Below are positions 7,419-16,904 of a stretch of 36,021 nt of DNA, one piece after another. The notes under the pieces were generated by a model. That model worked only from the letters and a program-made list of their open reading frames with translations. It was not told the origin of the DNA and searched no databases. Both the position numbers and the translations under genes were made by a program. Origin of the DNA: Miniimonas arenae (GTDB lineage: Bacteria > Actinomycetota > Actinomycetes > Actinomycetales > Beutenbergiaceae); NCBI RefSeq assembly GCF_006351005.1, contig NZ_VENP01000035.1, positions 1 to 36,021 of the forward strand, in the 5' to 3' direction. Numbering within the stretch: position 1 is the first letter of the stretch; each line of letters opens with the position of its first letter.

Positions 7419-8420
7419 TCACGCCCGCAGCAGGAGCGGGACGAGCGCGGCGAGCTCCTCCTCGGGCGAGGCGCCCCACTGGCGCCGTTCGTCCTCGTCG
7501 GCCTGGGCGGTCGCGCCGAGCCAGACCTCGGCGCGATTGACCTGGTGCAGGACGGCGACGGCGGTCGCGACCTCGGGCGTGACGTCGCGCCACGTGCGGC
7601 CCCACGGCGCGAGGACCTCGTCGAGCAGCGTCATCCGGACGAGCGGGTCGTCGCCGACGATGTGCCGGGGCATCTCGAGCTCGGTCAGCGGGTTCGACCA
7701 CTGCGAGTCGCCGAGGTCGAAGACCCTGAGGCTCCCCGCCTCGGCGTAGACGTTCCACCGGTGCAGGTCCCCGTGCACCCAGGTGAGCGGCAGGCCGATC
7801 GACTCCGCCACCTCGCACGCCTGCGCGACGGCGGGGCGAAGCCCCAGCAGCTCCTCGGCGCGCGATGCGCTGAGGTGTCCCGGCTCCTCGTCCGGCCGGG
7901 CCGACAGGATCGCGACGAGGGCGTCGAGCCGCGCGGGGACGGTCTGCGGGGAGCGGTCCGGCACGCCGGTCGCGAGCAGCTCCTCACGCGCGTCGGCGCA
8001 CGCGACGTGCAGCTGAGCGATGAGGCGGACGACCTCGACCCAGTCCTCGCGCACGAGGTGACCCTGCTCGCCGTCGCCCTCCCCGACCGACGGCCCGTGG
8101 TCGGCGGTGAGCAGCCAGCCGCGGGCCGCGTCGACGGCGAGCGGCTCCTGGACGTGGTCGGGAGCGAGGCGCGCGAGCACGACCTGCAGCCCCGGCTCGA
8201 AGCGGGCGTAGTCCGCGCACGCCTTGAGCCACACGTCACCGCCGCGCGTGGGCAGCACGACCTGCGCGGACCACGGCCGCACGCGGTGCAGACGGGCCGG
8301 TCCGGCGGGCTCGTGCCGTGCGTCGCCGAGGTCGCTCAGCGCGGCGGTCGCCCAGGCACCGGCGTCCGCGAGCCACTCCGGGCTGCGGACGACGGCGGAG
8401 AAGGGTCGGGCGTCGGGCAC
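7419..8420 (-). CDS. Aminoglycoside phosphotransferase (APH)-fold kinase
   Basis: A 333-residue protein kinase-like (APH/choline kinase fold) enzyme. The catalytic loop VHGDLHRWNV (215-224) has D218 as base and N223 as metal ligand, and DLGD at 235-238 replaces the DFG metal-binding motif. A lysine in VWLKACADYARFEPGLQ (about K66) is the likely ATP-binding lysine. The family phosphorylates aminoglycosides, macrolides, choline, homoserine and other small molecules. The real substrate here is unknown. The gene starts at GTG 8420. The ABC-F gene begins 7 bp after its stop, so the two form a likely operon. Confidence 0.85.
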   Translation of the reverse strand: MPDARPFSAVVRSPEWLADAGAWATAALSDLGDARHEPAGPARLHRVRPWSAQVVLPTRGGDVWLKACADYARFEPGLQVVLARLAPDHVQEPLAVDAARGWLLTADHGPSVGEGDGEQGHLVREDWVEVVRLIAQLHVACADAREELLATGVPDRSPQTVPARLDALVAILSARPDEEPGHLSASRAEELLGLRPAVAQACEVAESIGLPLTWVHGDLHRWNVYAEAGSLRVFDLGDSQWSNPLTELEMPRHIVGDDPLVRMTLLDEVLAPWGRTWRDVTPEVATAVAVLHQVNRAEVWLGATAQADEDERRQWGASPEEELAALVPLLLRA

Positions 8421-8480
8421 CGACCCACCCTCCCCGAGAGCGGCGCCGCGGACAACTCCGTTTCGGGGCGGAGGGACGGC

Positions 8481-9773
8481 TCAGTCGAGGCGGTCGGCCG
8501 CGACCAGCCGCTCCTCGTCGACCTCGAGCTCCTGCGCCACGACCTGCGCGCGGCCCTCGAACACGTCGCGGTCGAGCTCACCCTCGGCGTCGGCCACGAG
8601 CATCGCGACGAAGGTGTCGCCGTTGACGTTGAGGAAGGTCCGGAAGATGCCGGTGAACCAGTCGACGGCGATGAGCAGGCCGACCGCCTCGAAGGGCAGC
8701 CCGAGCGTGGTGGCGAGGAACATCGCGACCACCGGGAAGCCGCCCGGCACCGTGATGGTGCCCATGTTGAGCAGGATCGCCAGGCCCATGCCGAGCACGA
8801 CCTGCCCGGGGCCGAGCTCGACGCCACCGGCCTGGGCGAGGAACAGGATGACGATCGTGTAGTTGAGCACCGCGCCGTAGGAGCCCATCGTGAGGCCGAG
8901 CGAGAGCGTGAAGCTCGCGACCCGCTGGCTGATGCCGACCTTCTCCACCGCCGTCTTGAGCACGGTGGGGAACGTGACCGCGGAGCTCGTCGTCGTGACC
9001 GCCACGACGGTCTGGTCGATCAGCGCCGTGAGCAGGCGCACCGGGCTCACCCGGGTGCGCGCCACCACGACGGCGAGGAACGCGGCGAACAGGATGACCA
9101 CGCCGAGCAGCGTCGTGCCGAGGTAGCCGAGCGCCGTGGTCACGACGGCGAACCCGACGTCGCCGGCGAGCGCGGCCAGCAGCGCGAACACGCCGATCGG
9201 CGCGACTCGCATGATCATCCGGATCATGATGAGGACGACGCTCTGGATCTGCTCGAGGAAGTCCAGCACCACGGCGCTGCCGGACTGGCTGCGGTGGACG
9301 CGCAGCGCGACGCCGAACAGCAGCGAGAAGACGATGATCGGGACCATCGCCGCCGACGCCATGGCGCCCACGACGTTGGTCGAGACGAACCCGAGGATCG
9401 TCTCCTGCCACCCGCCGGCCTGACCGGCGGACTCCTGCAGCGACGGGTCGAGCTCGCCGCTGAAGACCATCCCCGTGCCCGGCTGCAGGAGCGTCGCGAG
9501 GCCCCACGCGAGCACGGCGGCCACCACGGAGAACCCGATCATCCAGGAGAACGTCCGCGCGGCGATCTTGCCCGTGCCGGCGCCCGACATCGACGCCGTC
9601 GCGACGATCACCGACGACATCACGAGCGGCACGATGGACATCTGGATGAGGCGGATGAACAGGTCGCCGACGAACTTGATGTTGCCTGCCCAGTCCCCGA
9701 CCACGAGGCCGAACAGGATGCCGAGGACCGCGCCGATCCCGATCTGGACGCCGGGGTTCTTGAGAGCCTTCAT
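8481..9773 (-). CDS. Dicarboxylate/amino acid:cation symporter (DAACS) family, atypical binding site
   Basis: A 430-residue membrane transporter of the GltPh/DctA family with the usual core. The N-terminal helices are followed by an HP1-like serine/threonine-rich loop (VTTTSSAVTFPTVL, 259-272). An HP2-like loop (LNMGTITVPGGFPVVAMF, 335-352) precedes a TM8 segment DWFTGIFRTFLNVNGD (371-386). Compared with GltPh, the TM7 motif NMDGT is replaced by GSYGA (297-301), which removes the sodium-binding aspartate and the substrate-contacting threonine. The substrate-amine aspartate D394 is glycine (G375). R378, T379, N382 and D386 are kept. It is read away from the transglutaminase gene. Loss of the amine-binding aspartate argues against a standard amino-acid substrate; a dicarboxylate is possible. 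Confidence 0.85.
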   Translation of the reverse strand: MKALKNPGVQIGIGAVLGILFGLVVGDWAGNIKFVGDLFIRLIQMSIVPLVMSSVIVATASMSGAGTGKIAARTFSWMIGFSVVAAVLAWGLATLLQPGTGMVFSGELDPSLQESAGQAGGWQETILGFVSTNVVGAMASAAMVPIIVFSLLFGVALRVHRSQSGSAVVLDFLEQIQSVVLIMIRMIMRVAPIGVFALLAALAGDVGFAVVTTALGYLGTTLLGVVILFAAFLAVVVARTRVSPVRLLTALIDQTVVAVTTTSSAVTFPTVLKTAVEKVGISQRVASFTLSLGLTMGSYGAVLNYTIVILFLAQAGGVELGPGQVVLGMGLAILLNMGTITVPGGFPVVAMFLATTLGLPFEAVGLLIAVDWFTGIFRTFLNVNGDTFVAMLVADAEGELDRDVFEGRAQVVAQELEVDEERLVAADRLD

Positions 9774-9923
9774 GAGCCGAGACGCTAGGCGGGCGCCGTT
9801 GCGCGGCAGTCACCGGGGCGTGACCCGTCCGTTTCGGTGCCGTGACGATCCGCGCTCGCGCCGGCGCCGAGGTGTGGTGGTCGCGACACCCGGGCGAAAC
9901 ACCGCCCGTGCGAGGGTGTCCCC

Positions 9924-10727
9924 ATGCAGCGCACGGCCACGGCCCACCTCGAGCTCGACGTCACCTCCCCCGCGACCCTCGCCCTCGAGATCGGCGTCGC
10001 GCAGCCCTACCTCGACGCGGGCGCAGCGACCGAGACGTGGGCGATCACCGCGAACGGGCAGTCCGTCACCCCGCAGGAGCTGCTCACGCAGCACGGCACG
10101 CGGGTGCACGTCGTCAACGCCGAGATCGGACCGCTCACCCTGGACTACTCCGTGACGGTGCAGGGGCGGATCGACCCGATCGAGGTCACCGAGTGGGACC
10201 TCCTGCGCTACCTACGGCCGAGCCGCTACTGCGAGTCGGACGCGCTTGCGCCGACGGCGAAGGCCGAGTTCGCCGGCCTGCCCGCCTCGGACCTGCTCGC
10301 CTCGGTCAGCTCCTGGGTGGGCACGCGCCTGTCCTACGTCCCCGGCTCCTCGCTGCCGACCGACGGCGCGACCCGGACGTTGCTCGCGCGGCAGGGCGTG
10401 TGCCGCGACTACGCGCACCTCGTCGTCGCGCTGCTGCGCAGCCTGGACGTGCCGGCCCGGCTCGTCGCGGTCTACGCCCCAGGGCTGGACCCGATGGACT
10501 TCCACGCCGTCGCCGAGGCCTACCTCAAGGGGCAGTGGCACGTCGTGGACGCCACGACGCTCGCACCGCGCGAGACCTTGCTGCGGATCTCGACCGGGCT
10601 CGACGCCTCCGACACCGCGTTCCTCTCGGTGCACCACGGGCAGGCGGCGCTACAGGCGATCGAGGTGTCCGCCGTCGCCGACGTGCTCCCGAACGACGAC
10701 GTCACACAGCTCGTCACGCTCGGCTGA
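9924..10727 (+). CDS. Transglutaminase-like domain protein
   Basis: A 267-residue cytoplasmic protein. It has the N-terminal beta-rich region common in bacterial transglutaminase-like proteins (LELDVTSPATLALEIGVAQP). The catalytic core has C160 in QGVCRDYAHLVVALLRSLDV, H194 in DFHAVAEAYL and D209 in HVVDATTLAP, so the Cys-His-Asp triad is complete. Family members act as cysteine proteases, peptidases or crosslinkers; the substrate is unknown. ATG 9924 is preceded by GAGGGTG. It has no signal peptide. Its 3' end runs into a block of 22-bp repeats shared with the convergent rdgB gene. Confidence 0.88.
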   Translation: MQRTATAHLELDVTSPATLALEIGVAQPYLDAGAATETWAITANGQSVTPQELLTQHGTRVHVVNAEIGPLTLDYSVTVQGRIDPIEVTEWDLLRYLRPSRYCESDALAPTAKAEFAGLPASDLLASVSSWVGTRLSYVPGSSLPTDGATRTLLARQGVCRDYAHLVVALLRSLDVPARLVAVYAPGLDPMDFHAVAEAYLKGQWHVVDATTLAPRETLLRISTGLDASDTAFLSVHHGQAALQAIEVSAVADVLPNDDVTQLVTLG

Positions 10728-10737
10728 CCTCCGCCTC

Positions 10738-10825
10738 CCTTTCGCGAGGTGATCTTCGTCCTTTCGCGAGGCGATCTTCGTCCTTTCGCGAGGCGATCTT
10801 CGTCCTTTCGCGAGGCGATCTTCGC
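10738..10825. repeat. Four 22-bp tandem repeats (TTTCGCGAGG family), block 1
   Basis: Four direct copies of a 22-bp unit, CCTTTCGCGAGGCGATCTTC plus two bases, fill the gap between the convergent transglutaminase and rdgB genes (units at 10738, 10760, 10782 and 10804). Copy 1 has T for C at one position and copy 4 ends differently. The reverse complement matches blocks at 12316-12393 and 20920-20990. The unit is centred on the palindrome TCGCGA and the period is close to two helical turns. Confidence 0.95.
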
Positions 10826-10830
10826 CGCCC

Positions 10831-11499
10831 TCAGGCCGACAGCGCGGCCGCGATGTCGGGCGCGAGGAGGCGGAACGCCTGGCCCCGGTGGCTGATCGCG
10901 TTCTTCTCCGCGGGGGTGAGCTCGGCGCACGAGCGAGCCTCGCCGTCGGGCACGAGGATCGGGTCGTAGCCGAACCCACCCTCGCCGCGCCCCGCGCGCA
11001 GCAGCGTGCCGGCCAGCCGCCCCTCCCGAACGACCTCGGTGCCTGACGGCGTGACAAGCGCCGCCGCGCACACGAACGCCGCGCCGCGGTGCTCGTCGCG
11101 GACGTCGGCGAGCTGGGCCATGAGCAGGTCGAGGTTGGCGGCATCGTCGCCGTGCCGGCCCGCCCACCGCGCGGAGAAGATGCCGGGCGCTCCACCGAGG
11201 ACGTCGACGGCGAGCCCCGAGTCGTCCGCGACCGCGGGCAGGCCGGTGGCCGCCGCGAGGGCGCGGGCCTTGAGCAGCGCGTTCTCGGCGAAGGTCACGC
11301 CGTCCTCGACGACGTCGGGCACGTGCGGGTAGGCGTCAGCGCCCACGACGGCGGCCGGCGCCAGCGTGGGCAGCGCGCCCGGGGCGTCCGCCGACCCGAC
11401 GAGGACCGCGCGCAGCTCGCCGACCTTGTGCGCGTTGCGCGTGGCGAGGACGAGGCGAGGCTGCGATGTCGCCGTGCTCGCCGTCGGGGCCGCGCTCAC
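10831..11499 (-). CDS. rdgB: XTP/dITP diphosphatase (Ham1/RdgB family)
   Basis: A 222-residue enzyme that hydrolyses non-canonical purine triphosphates (XTP, dITP, ITP) to the monophosphate, keeping them out of DNA and RNA. Family signatures are the opening [38 protein letters not shown] with the catalytic and metal-binding acidic residues, [15 protein letters not shown], and [11 protein letters not shown] near the end. Length is normal. The start overlaps the rph stop by 4 bp (11496-11499), as in many actinobacteria where rph and rdgB form an operon. It ends next to repeat block 1. Confidence 0.96.
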   Translation of the reverse strand: MSAAPTASTATSQPRLVLATRNAHKVGELRAVLVGSADAPGALPTLAPAAVVGADAYPHVPDVVEDGVTFAENALLKARALAAATGLPAVADDSGLAVDVLGGAPGIFSARWAGRHGDDAANLDLLMAQLADVRDEHRGAAFVCAAALVTPSGTEVVREGRLAGTLLRAGRGEGGFGYDPILVPDGEARSCAELTPAEKNAISHRGQAFRLLAPDIAAALSA

Positions 11500-12302
11500 G
11501 CGTCCGCCGCCGTCTCTGCCGGCGCTGCGGTCGCTGCGGCGGGGAAACCTGCGGGCTCGGCGGCGAGCGCCTCCTGCTGGAGGCGGGCGAGGCGCGAGGT
11601 GCCGACGAGGGCGAGGTCGAGAAGCGCGTCGAGCTCGGCGCGGTCGAACGGCGCGCCCTCGGCGGTGCCCTGCACCTCGACGAACGAGCCCGAGCCGGTG
11701 ACGACGACGTTCATGTCGGTCTCGGCGCGGACGTCCTCGACGTAGGGCAGGTCGAGCATCGGGACGCCGTCAATGATGCCGACGCTCACGGCGGCGACCG
11801 AGTCGCGCAGCACGGTGCCGGCCTTGACGTGGCCCGCGCGCTGGCCCCACGCGACGGCGTCGGCGAGCGCGACGTAGGCGCCCGTGATCGCTGCGGTGCG
11901 GGTGCCGCCGTCGGCCTGGAGCACATCGCAGTCGAGCACGATCGTGTTCTCCCCGAGCGCCGCGACGTCGATCACAGCGCGCAGGCTGCGGCCGATGAGG
12001 CGGGAGATCTCGTGGGTGCGGCCGCCGATGCGGCCCTTGACCGACTCGCGGTCGCTGCGCGTGGACGTGGCGCGCGGCAGCATCGCGTACTCGGCGGTGA
12101 CCCAGCCCTCGCCGGAGCCCCTGCGCCAGCGCGGGACGCCCGCCGTGAACGACGCGGCGCAGAGCACACGCGTGCCGCCGAACTCGACCAGGACGCTGCC
12201 CTCGGCGGAGTCCAGCCACCCGCGGGTGATCCGGATCGGGCGGAGCTCGTCGGGGGCGCGGCCGTCGGCGCGCGTGATCGCCGCGGGAGTCTGGGAGGTC
12301 AT
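11496..12302 (-). CDS. rph: Ribonuclease PH
   Basis: A 268-residue phosphorolytic 3'-5' exoribonuclease that trims tRNA 3' ends. It has the expected N-terminal [20 protein letters not shown], then [20 protein letters not shown]. The phosphate and RNA-binding region includes [20 protein letters not shown] and [20 protein letters not shown], and the metal-site region reads [20 protein letters not shown]. The last ~35 residues are an Ala-rich tail beyond the usual end (~238 residues). The gene is the first of the rph-rdgB pair. Downstream-of-ppc repeats (block 2) lie directly upstream of its start, so its promoter must be within or beyond them or it is read through from ppc. Confidence 0.97.
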   Translation of the reverse strand: MTSQTPAAITRADGRAPDELRPIRITRGWLDSAEGSVLVEFGGTRVLCAASFTAGVPRWRRGSGEGWVTAEYAMLPRATSTRSDRESVKGRIGGRTHEISRLIGRSLRAVIDVAALGENTIVLDCDVLQADGGTRTAAITGAYVALADAVAWGQRAGHVKAGTVLRDSVAAVSVGIIDGVPMLDLPYVEDVRAETDMNVVVTGSGSFVEVQGTAEGAPFDRAELDALLDLALVGTSRLARLQQEALAAEPAGFPAAATAAPAETAADA

Positions 12303-12315
12303 GCGGCCATCCTCG

Positions 12316-12393
12316 CACTCGCGATTGGGACGAGGATCCTCTCGCGAAAGACAGAGACCCTCTCGCAGGCGGCAGGAAACCTCTCGCGAAGCG
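12316..12393. repeat. Degenerate 21–22-bp repeats (CCTCTCGCGAA family), block 2
   Basis: Four units begin at 12316, 12338, 12359 and 12380. The last three start CCTCTCGCGAA, CCTCTCGCAGG and CCTCTCGCGAA with exact 21-bp spacing, and the first (CACTCGCGAT) is 22 bp before them. The consensus is the same as the reverse complement of block 1 and the forward strand of block 3, but the spacer bases are much more diverged. The block sits between ppc (3' side) and rph (5' side), both on the minus strand. Confidence 0.85.
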
Positions 12394-12395
12394 GG

Positions 12396-15047
12396 TCAGC
12401 CGGTGTTCTGCAACCCCGCCGCGACGCCGTTGACCGACAGCAGCAGCAGGTGGCGCAGCTCGGCCACCTCCTCCTCGGGCGCCCCGCGCCGCAGCCGGCG
12501 CAGCGCCCGCAGCTGGATCAGCGAGAGCGCGTCGACGTAGGGCGAGCGCAGCTGCACGGCTCGACCGAGCACGCGAGAGCCCTCGAGCGGTCGGCCGTGG
12601 CCGGTCGCCTTGAGCACCCACTCGCGGGTGAGCTCCATCTCCTCCATCACGAGGCCGGCGAGGTCGTCGCGATCTCCGAGCGCGAGGTAGGCGCGGGCGA
12701 TCCGCTCGTCCGCCTTGGACAGCGACATCTCGACGTTGTCGAGCATCGCGGCCAGCAGCGGCCACTCGCGGTAGGCCTGGCGCAGCACCTCGACATCGCC
12801 CACGGCCGCGAGCGCCGTGCCGAGGCCGAACCAGCCGGTGAGGTTGATCCGGGCCTGCGTCCACGAGAACACCCACGGGATCGCGCGCAGGTCGTCAAGG
12901 GAGTTGACCGAGAGGCCACGCTTGGCCGGGCGGGAACCCAGGGCGAGGAGGCCGACCTCCTCCAGCGGCGTCACCTGTGCGAACCACTGCGGGAAGCCGT
13001 CCGCCTTCACGAGCTCGTAGAACCGCTCGCGCGAGACGCGGTCCATCACTGCCGCGATCTCAGCGAACCGCTCCGCGGCGCCCGCGTTGCGCTGCTCGAT
13101 CGACGGCGAGCCCTGCATGAGCGTGGCGGCGCCGACCTGGTCGATGTGCCGGGACGCGATCGCCTTGTCGCCGTAGCGCGCGAAGATGACCTCGCCCTGC
13201 TCGGTGAGCTTGAACCGGCCCTCCACGGAGTGCGGGGGCTGGCCCAGCACCGCGCGGTTGGCCGGGCCGCCGCCGCGGCCGAGCGCACCGCCGCGGCCGT
13301 GGAACAGCGTGAGCTCGATGTCGTGCCTCTGCGCCCACCGCGCGATCCGCGCCTGCGCGTCGTAGAGCGCGAGGGTCGCCGAGACCGGCCCGACGTCCTT
13401 GGAGGAGTCGGAGTAGCCGAGCATCACCTCGACCTTGCGGCCGGTCGCCGCGAGCCGCTCCTGCACCTCGGGCAGCTCGAGCATCGCCTCGAGGATGTCC
13501 ACGGAGTTGTTGAGGTCGTCGAAGGTCTCGAACAGCGGGATGGCGTCGATCACGGGCGGCTTGCCGTCGCCCGCCGCGAGGGCCGCAAGGCGGTAGACGT
13601 TCGCGAGGTCCTCGGGCGCCTGGGTGAAGGACACGATGTAGCGGCGCGCCGCGAGCGGGCCGTACCGGCGCTGGATCCGCCCGACGATCCGGTAGGTCTC
13701 CAGCACCTCCTTCGAGCGCGGGGAGAGGTCGCCGTCGATCCCCAGCCGCTCGATCTCCTCGAGCGTCTCGCGGTGCACCTGGGAGTGCTGGCGCACCTCG
13801 AGCTCGGCGAGGTGGAAGCCGAACGACTCCGCCTGCCAGATGAGGTGCTGCAGCTCCCCGTAGGCCGCGCGCGCGTCACCCGCCGCGGCGAGCGAGGCCT
13901 GCACCGTGCGCAGATCGGCGAGGTACTCCTCGGGACCGTGGTAGGCGAGGTCCGCGTTCCGGGTGCGCGTCGCGTCGAGGCGCTCGGCCATCATGAGCAG
14001 CACCTGGCGGTGCGGCTCCCCCTGCGTGCGCGACTCGATGGTGGCGGCGAGGTCCTCGGACAGGTCGTGGTGCTTCTGCTGGATCGCGAGCAGCGCCTTG
14101 CTGGGCGGCGTCGACGTCCTGTCGACCGTGAGCTCACGACCGATCCGACTCGTGTGGTGGCGCAGGCCCAGGAGGATGTGCTCGGCCGCGATGATCGACG
14201 CCTCGCGGGTGATCTTCGCCGTGACGTTGGGGTTGCCGTCCCGGTCACCGCCGATCCAGGTGCCGAACTTGACGAACGCGGGCGCCTTGGGCGGCACGGT
14301 GCCCGACGTCGTGGGCTGCAGCGCCATGTCGAGCGAGCGGTAGATGAGCGGGAGCTGCTCGAAGAGCGTGCCGTCGAAGATGCTCATCGCCGTACGGACC
14401 TCGTCCAGCGGGGTGGGCTTCTCCTTGCGGATCGGCGACGTCCGCCACAGCACGTCGATCTCCTCGAGGAGCCGGCGGCGCAGCTCGCGATGCTCGGCCT
14501 CGTTCGTGCGCGGGTCGTCCTGCTCCGCCAGCAGCGCCGAGATCCGACGGATCGCCTGCGAGACGGCACGACGGCGAGCCTCCGTCGGGTGCGCCGTCAG
14601 CACCGGGCGGAACTCCAGGGCCGCGAGGCGACGCATCGTCTCCTCCTCGCCCACCTCGCCGCGCAGCTGCGAGATCGCGCCGGGCAGGGTGTCGACGGCG
14701 GGCAGGATGCCTTCCGGGCTGGAGAAGTCCCGGCCGCGCAGCGTGCGCACCCGGTGGTACTCCTCCGCGAGGTTGACGAGGTGGAAGTAGCAGGTGAAGG
14801 CGCGGGCCACCTCGGCGGCGCGCTCCGGGGTGAAGGACTCGACCAGCTCCTCGGCCTTCGCGAACGCGTCCTCGTCGCCCGCGTACGCGGCGATGGTGAG
14901 CGCGCGCAGCTCCTCGACGGCCCCGAACAGCTCCTCGCCGCCGCTCTCGGTCAGGACCGTGCCGAGCAGCTCGCCGAGCAGTCGGACGTCGGAGCGGAGC
15001 TCGTCGGGCATCTGGGGAGCCACGCTGGTACGGGCGTCGGAGGCCAT
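12396..15047 (-). CDS. ppc: Phosphoenolpyruvate carboxylase
   Basis: An 883-residue enzyme that carboxylates phosphoenolpyruvate to oxaloacetate, the main anaplerotic reaction. Catalytic H153 lies in VLTAHPTEARRRAVSQ. The glycine-rich loop GRGGALGRGGGPANRAVLGQ, the YSDSSKDVGPVSATLALYDA block, VFSWTQARINLTGWFGLGTA and the C-terminal QNTG are all present. Length is normal for the bacterial type. I chose ATG 15045-15047, which has AAAGGTGA 7 bases upstream; the open frame continues further but without family similarity. In mycobacteria the corresponding cluster lacks ppc between the metallo-hydrolase and rph, so ppc looks inserted into that conserved block. Confidence 0.97.
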   Translation of the reverse strand: MASDARTSVAPQMPDELRSDVRLLGELLGTVLTESGGEELFGAVEELRALTIAAYAGDEDAFAKAEELVESFTPERAAEVARAFTCYFHLVNLAEEYHRVRTLRGRDFSSPEGILPAVDTLPGAISQLRGEVGEEETMRRLAALEFRPVLTAHPTEARRRAVSQAIRRISALLAEQDDPRTNEAEHRELRRRLLEEIDVLWRTSPIRKEKPTPLDEVRTAMSIFDGTLFEQLPLIYRSLDMALQPTTSGTVPPKAPAFVKFGTWIGGDRDGNPNVTAKITREASIIAAEHILLGLRHHTSRIGRELTVDRTSTPPSKALLAIQQKHHDLSEDLAATIESRTQGEPHRQVLLMMAERLDATRTRNADLAYHGPEEYLADLRTVQASLAAAGDARAAYGELQHLIWQAESFGFHLAELEVRQHSQVHRETLEEIERLGIDGDLSPRSKEVLETYRIVGRIQRRYGPLAARRYIVSFTQAPEDLANVYRLAALAAGDGKPPVIDAIPLFETFDDLNNSVDILEAMLELPEVQERLAATGRKVEVMLGYSDSSKDVGPVSATLALYDAQARIARWAQRHDIELTLFHGRGGALGRGGGPANRAVLGQPPHSVEGRFKLTEQGEVIFARYGDKAIASRHIDQVGAATLMQGSPSIEQRNAGAAERFAEIAAVMDRVSRERFYELVKADGFPQWFAQVTPLEEVGLLALGSRPAKRGLSVNSLDDLRAIPWVFSWTQARINLTGWFGLGTALAAVGDVEVLRQAYREWPLLAAMLDNVEMSLSKADERIARAYLALGDRDDLAGLVMEEMELTREWVLKATGHGRPLEGSRVLGRAVQLRSPYVDALSLIQLRALRRLRRGAPEEEVAELRHLLLLSVNGVAAGLQNTG

Positions 15048-15199
15048 GCGGTCACCTTTCTCATCATCCGCGGCGGGTGGTGGCCGCCCGCGGAGGGTCG
15101 TGCCCCCGCGCAGGTTATCCCTCGCGTGTGACGCGCAGGTCACGCGTCCGCGTCGTGAACCCGGCCGACCAGTCGGCCGCGGTCCGCAGCCCGACCGGG

Positions 15200-15958
15200 C
15201 TACAGGTCGTAGATCGCCCCGGCGACCGCGAGCTCGGTGGGACCCGCGTACGCGGCACGGGCCGTGGCGTACACGACGCCGGCGTCGGCCCAGGGCTGCA
15301 GGTGGGTGAGGACGAGGGCGCGCACACCCGCGGCCGTGGCCAGGCCGCCGGCGCGACCGCCCGTGAGGTGGATCCCGCGGACCTCCTCCTCGCGCTCGAA
15401 CGCCGCCTCGGCCAGCAGCAGGTCCACCCCGTCCGCGACGGCGGAGACGCCGTCGCACAGGTCGGTGTCACCCGTGTAGCCGAGCGTCGCGACGCCGCCG
15501 TCGGTCGCCGGCCCGGTCACGCGGTAGCCGAACGCGGGCACCGGGTGCAGGACCGCGTGCGGGACCAGGGTGAGGTCGCCCACGGTGGTGGGCTCGCCGT
15601 CGTGCACGATCTCGACGGCGAACGTCGCCGCCAGGTCCGCCGGCGCGAGATGGGTCAGCTCGAGCAGGCGTTCGCGCGTGCCCTCCGGTCCCAGCACGCG
15701 CACCGGGCCCGACGGCGAGGACGGGCCGTAGCGCAGCCACACCGCCAGCGCCGTGAGGTCGGCGCAGTGGTCGGGGTGGAGGTGGCTCAGCACGACGGCG
15801 TCGAGCCGGGACGGGTCGGTCGTCGCCATGAGCGGACCGAAGGCGCCCGAGCCGAGGTCGAGGACGAGGCTGGTGTCCTCGGTCGTCACGAGGTAGCTGG
15901 AGGCGGGCGACGTGGGGCCCGGCACCGATCCGGAACAGCCGAGCACGGTGAGCCTCAT
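15200..15958 (-). CDS. MBL-fold metallo-hydrolase, Rv1339-like (putative cAMP phosphodiesterase)
   Basis: A 252-residue metallo-beta-lactamase-fold hydrolase with the metal motif H59-L-H61-P-D63-H64 ([11 protein letters not shown]). Further ligands are likely in [15 protein letters not shown] and [12 protein letters not shown] (Asp bridging the metals), and a late LVLTHLQPW. It starts with [20 protein letters not shown], the tRNase Z/CpdA-like N terminus. The ATG overlaps the murI stop (ATGA, 15955-15958). In Mycobacterium tuberculosis the gene at this place after murI is Rv1339, reported as an atypical cAMP phosphodiesterase; assigning that activity here is inference from family and position. 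Confidence 0.88.
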   Translation of the reverse strand: MRLTVLGCSGSVPGPTSPASSYLVTTEDTSLVLDLGSGAFGPLMATTDPSRLDAVVLSHLHPDHCADLTALAVWLRYGPSSPSGPVRVLGPEGTRERLLELTHLAPADLAATFAVEIVHDGEPTTVGDLTLVPHAVLHPVPAFGYRVTGPATDGGVATLGYTGDTDLCDGVSAVADGVDLLLAEAAFEREEEVRGIHLTGGRAGGLATAAGVRALVLTHLQPWADAGVVYATARAAYAGPTELAVAGAIYDL

Positions 15959-16845
15959 CGAGCGGCGCTCCCGGCCTCGGCGGCGGGGCGAGCGGCGGTG
16001 CGAGCGGCGATCGGCGCGGTGATCCGCGGGATCTCGCCGGTCACCGACGCGGCGTCCTGCACCGCGGGGACCTCGGGCCCGAGGAACCGGCGGGCCAGCC
16101 GTCGGAAGGAGTCGCGGTCCCCGGTGGCGAGCCACTCGTGCTGCGGCGGCTCGGGCGCCGTGCGGAGCAGGTCCTCGCGCACCAGGGTGCGGTACAGCTC
16201 CTTCGCGGTCTCCTCGGCCGAGGAGACGAGCGTGACGCCCTCCCCCATCACGTAGGAGATGACGCCGGTGAGCAGCGGGTAGTGGGTGCAGCCCAGGACG
16301 AGCGCGTCGATGTCCGCCTCGCGCAGCGGCGCGAGGTAGTGCTCGGCGGCGTCGCGCACCGGGGCGCCGGAGGTCACGCCGGACTCGACGAACTCCACGA
16401 ACGCCGGGCACGCCTGGGTGAACAGGCGCAGGTGGGGCGCGGCGGCGAACGCGTCCTCGTAGGAGCGCGAGGAGATCGTGGCGCGCGTCCCGATGACGCC
16501 GACCCGGCCGGTGCGGGTCGCGGCGACCGCGCGGCGCACCGCGGGGTGGATGACCTCGATCACCGGGATGCCCGACGGCTCGTACCGCTCGCGCGCGTCG
16601 CGCAGCACCGCGGACGAGGCGGAGTTGCAGGCGATGACGAGCGCCTTGACGCCCGAGTCGACGAGGCTGTCGAGCATCTCGAGGGAGTACCGGCGCACCT
16701 GCGCGATGGGCCGGGGACCGTACGGCGTGCGGGCGGTGTCGCCCAGGTAGCGGACGGCCTCGTTCGGCAGCTGGTCCAGCACGGCGCGGGCCACGGTCAG
16801 CCCGCCGACCCCGGAGTCGAAGATGCCGATCGGGGCGTCACTCAT
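15955..16845 (-). CDS. murI: Glutamate racemase
   Basis: A 296-residue cytoplasmic enzyme making D-glutamate for peptidoglycan. It starts [20 protein letters not shown] (D10, S11). The two catalytic cysteines are C73 in [10 protein letters not shown] and C186 in [15 protein letters not shown], with H188 beside it. The C-terminal ~45 residues are Ala/Arg-rich and extend beyond the usual ~265-residue core. The start at ATG 16845 matches the family N terminus; the frame is open further upstream but dissimilar. It is translationally coupled to the metallo-hydrolase. Confidence 0.96.
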   Translation of the reverse strand: MSDAPIGIFDSGVGGLTVARAVLDQLPNEAVRYLGDTARTPYGPRPIAQVRRYSLEMLDSLVDSGVKALVIACNSASSAVLRDARERYEPSGIPVIEVIHPAVRRAVAATRTGRVGVIGTRATISSRSYEDAFAAAPHLRLFTQACPAFVEFVESGVTSGAPVRDAAEHYLAPLREADIDALVLGCTHYPLLTGVISYVMGEGVTLVSSAEETAKELYRTLVREDLLRTAPEPPQHEWLATGDRDSFRRLARRFLGPEVPAVQDAASVTGEIPRITAPIAARTAARPAAEAGSAAR

Positions 16846-16904
16846 CGCTCCAGGGTAGTTCGTGGCACCCCCGTCGCGGCTCGCACCCGCGGGTGATCCG
16901 CGAC

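Noticed and set aside
7404-9788. A 794-codon plus-strand frame opposite the APH and symporter genes
   Set aside because: Same reason: shadow frame with His/Arg/Asp-rich random composition and no start signal.
10738-10825. Short CRISPR array
   Set aside because: The 22-bp units are contiguous with no spacers between them, and no cas genes lie in the window.
11466-15131. A 1221-codon plus-strand open frame opposite rph and ppc
   Set aside because: It is antisense to two well-conserved genes, Arg/Glu/Leu-rich low-complexity in composition and has no family features. Long antisense frames are expected from strong GC at third codon positions.
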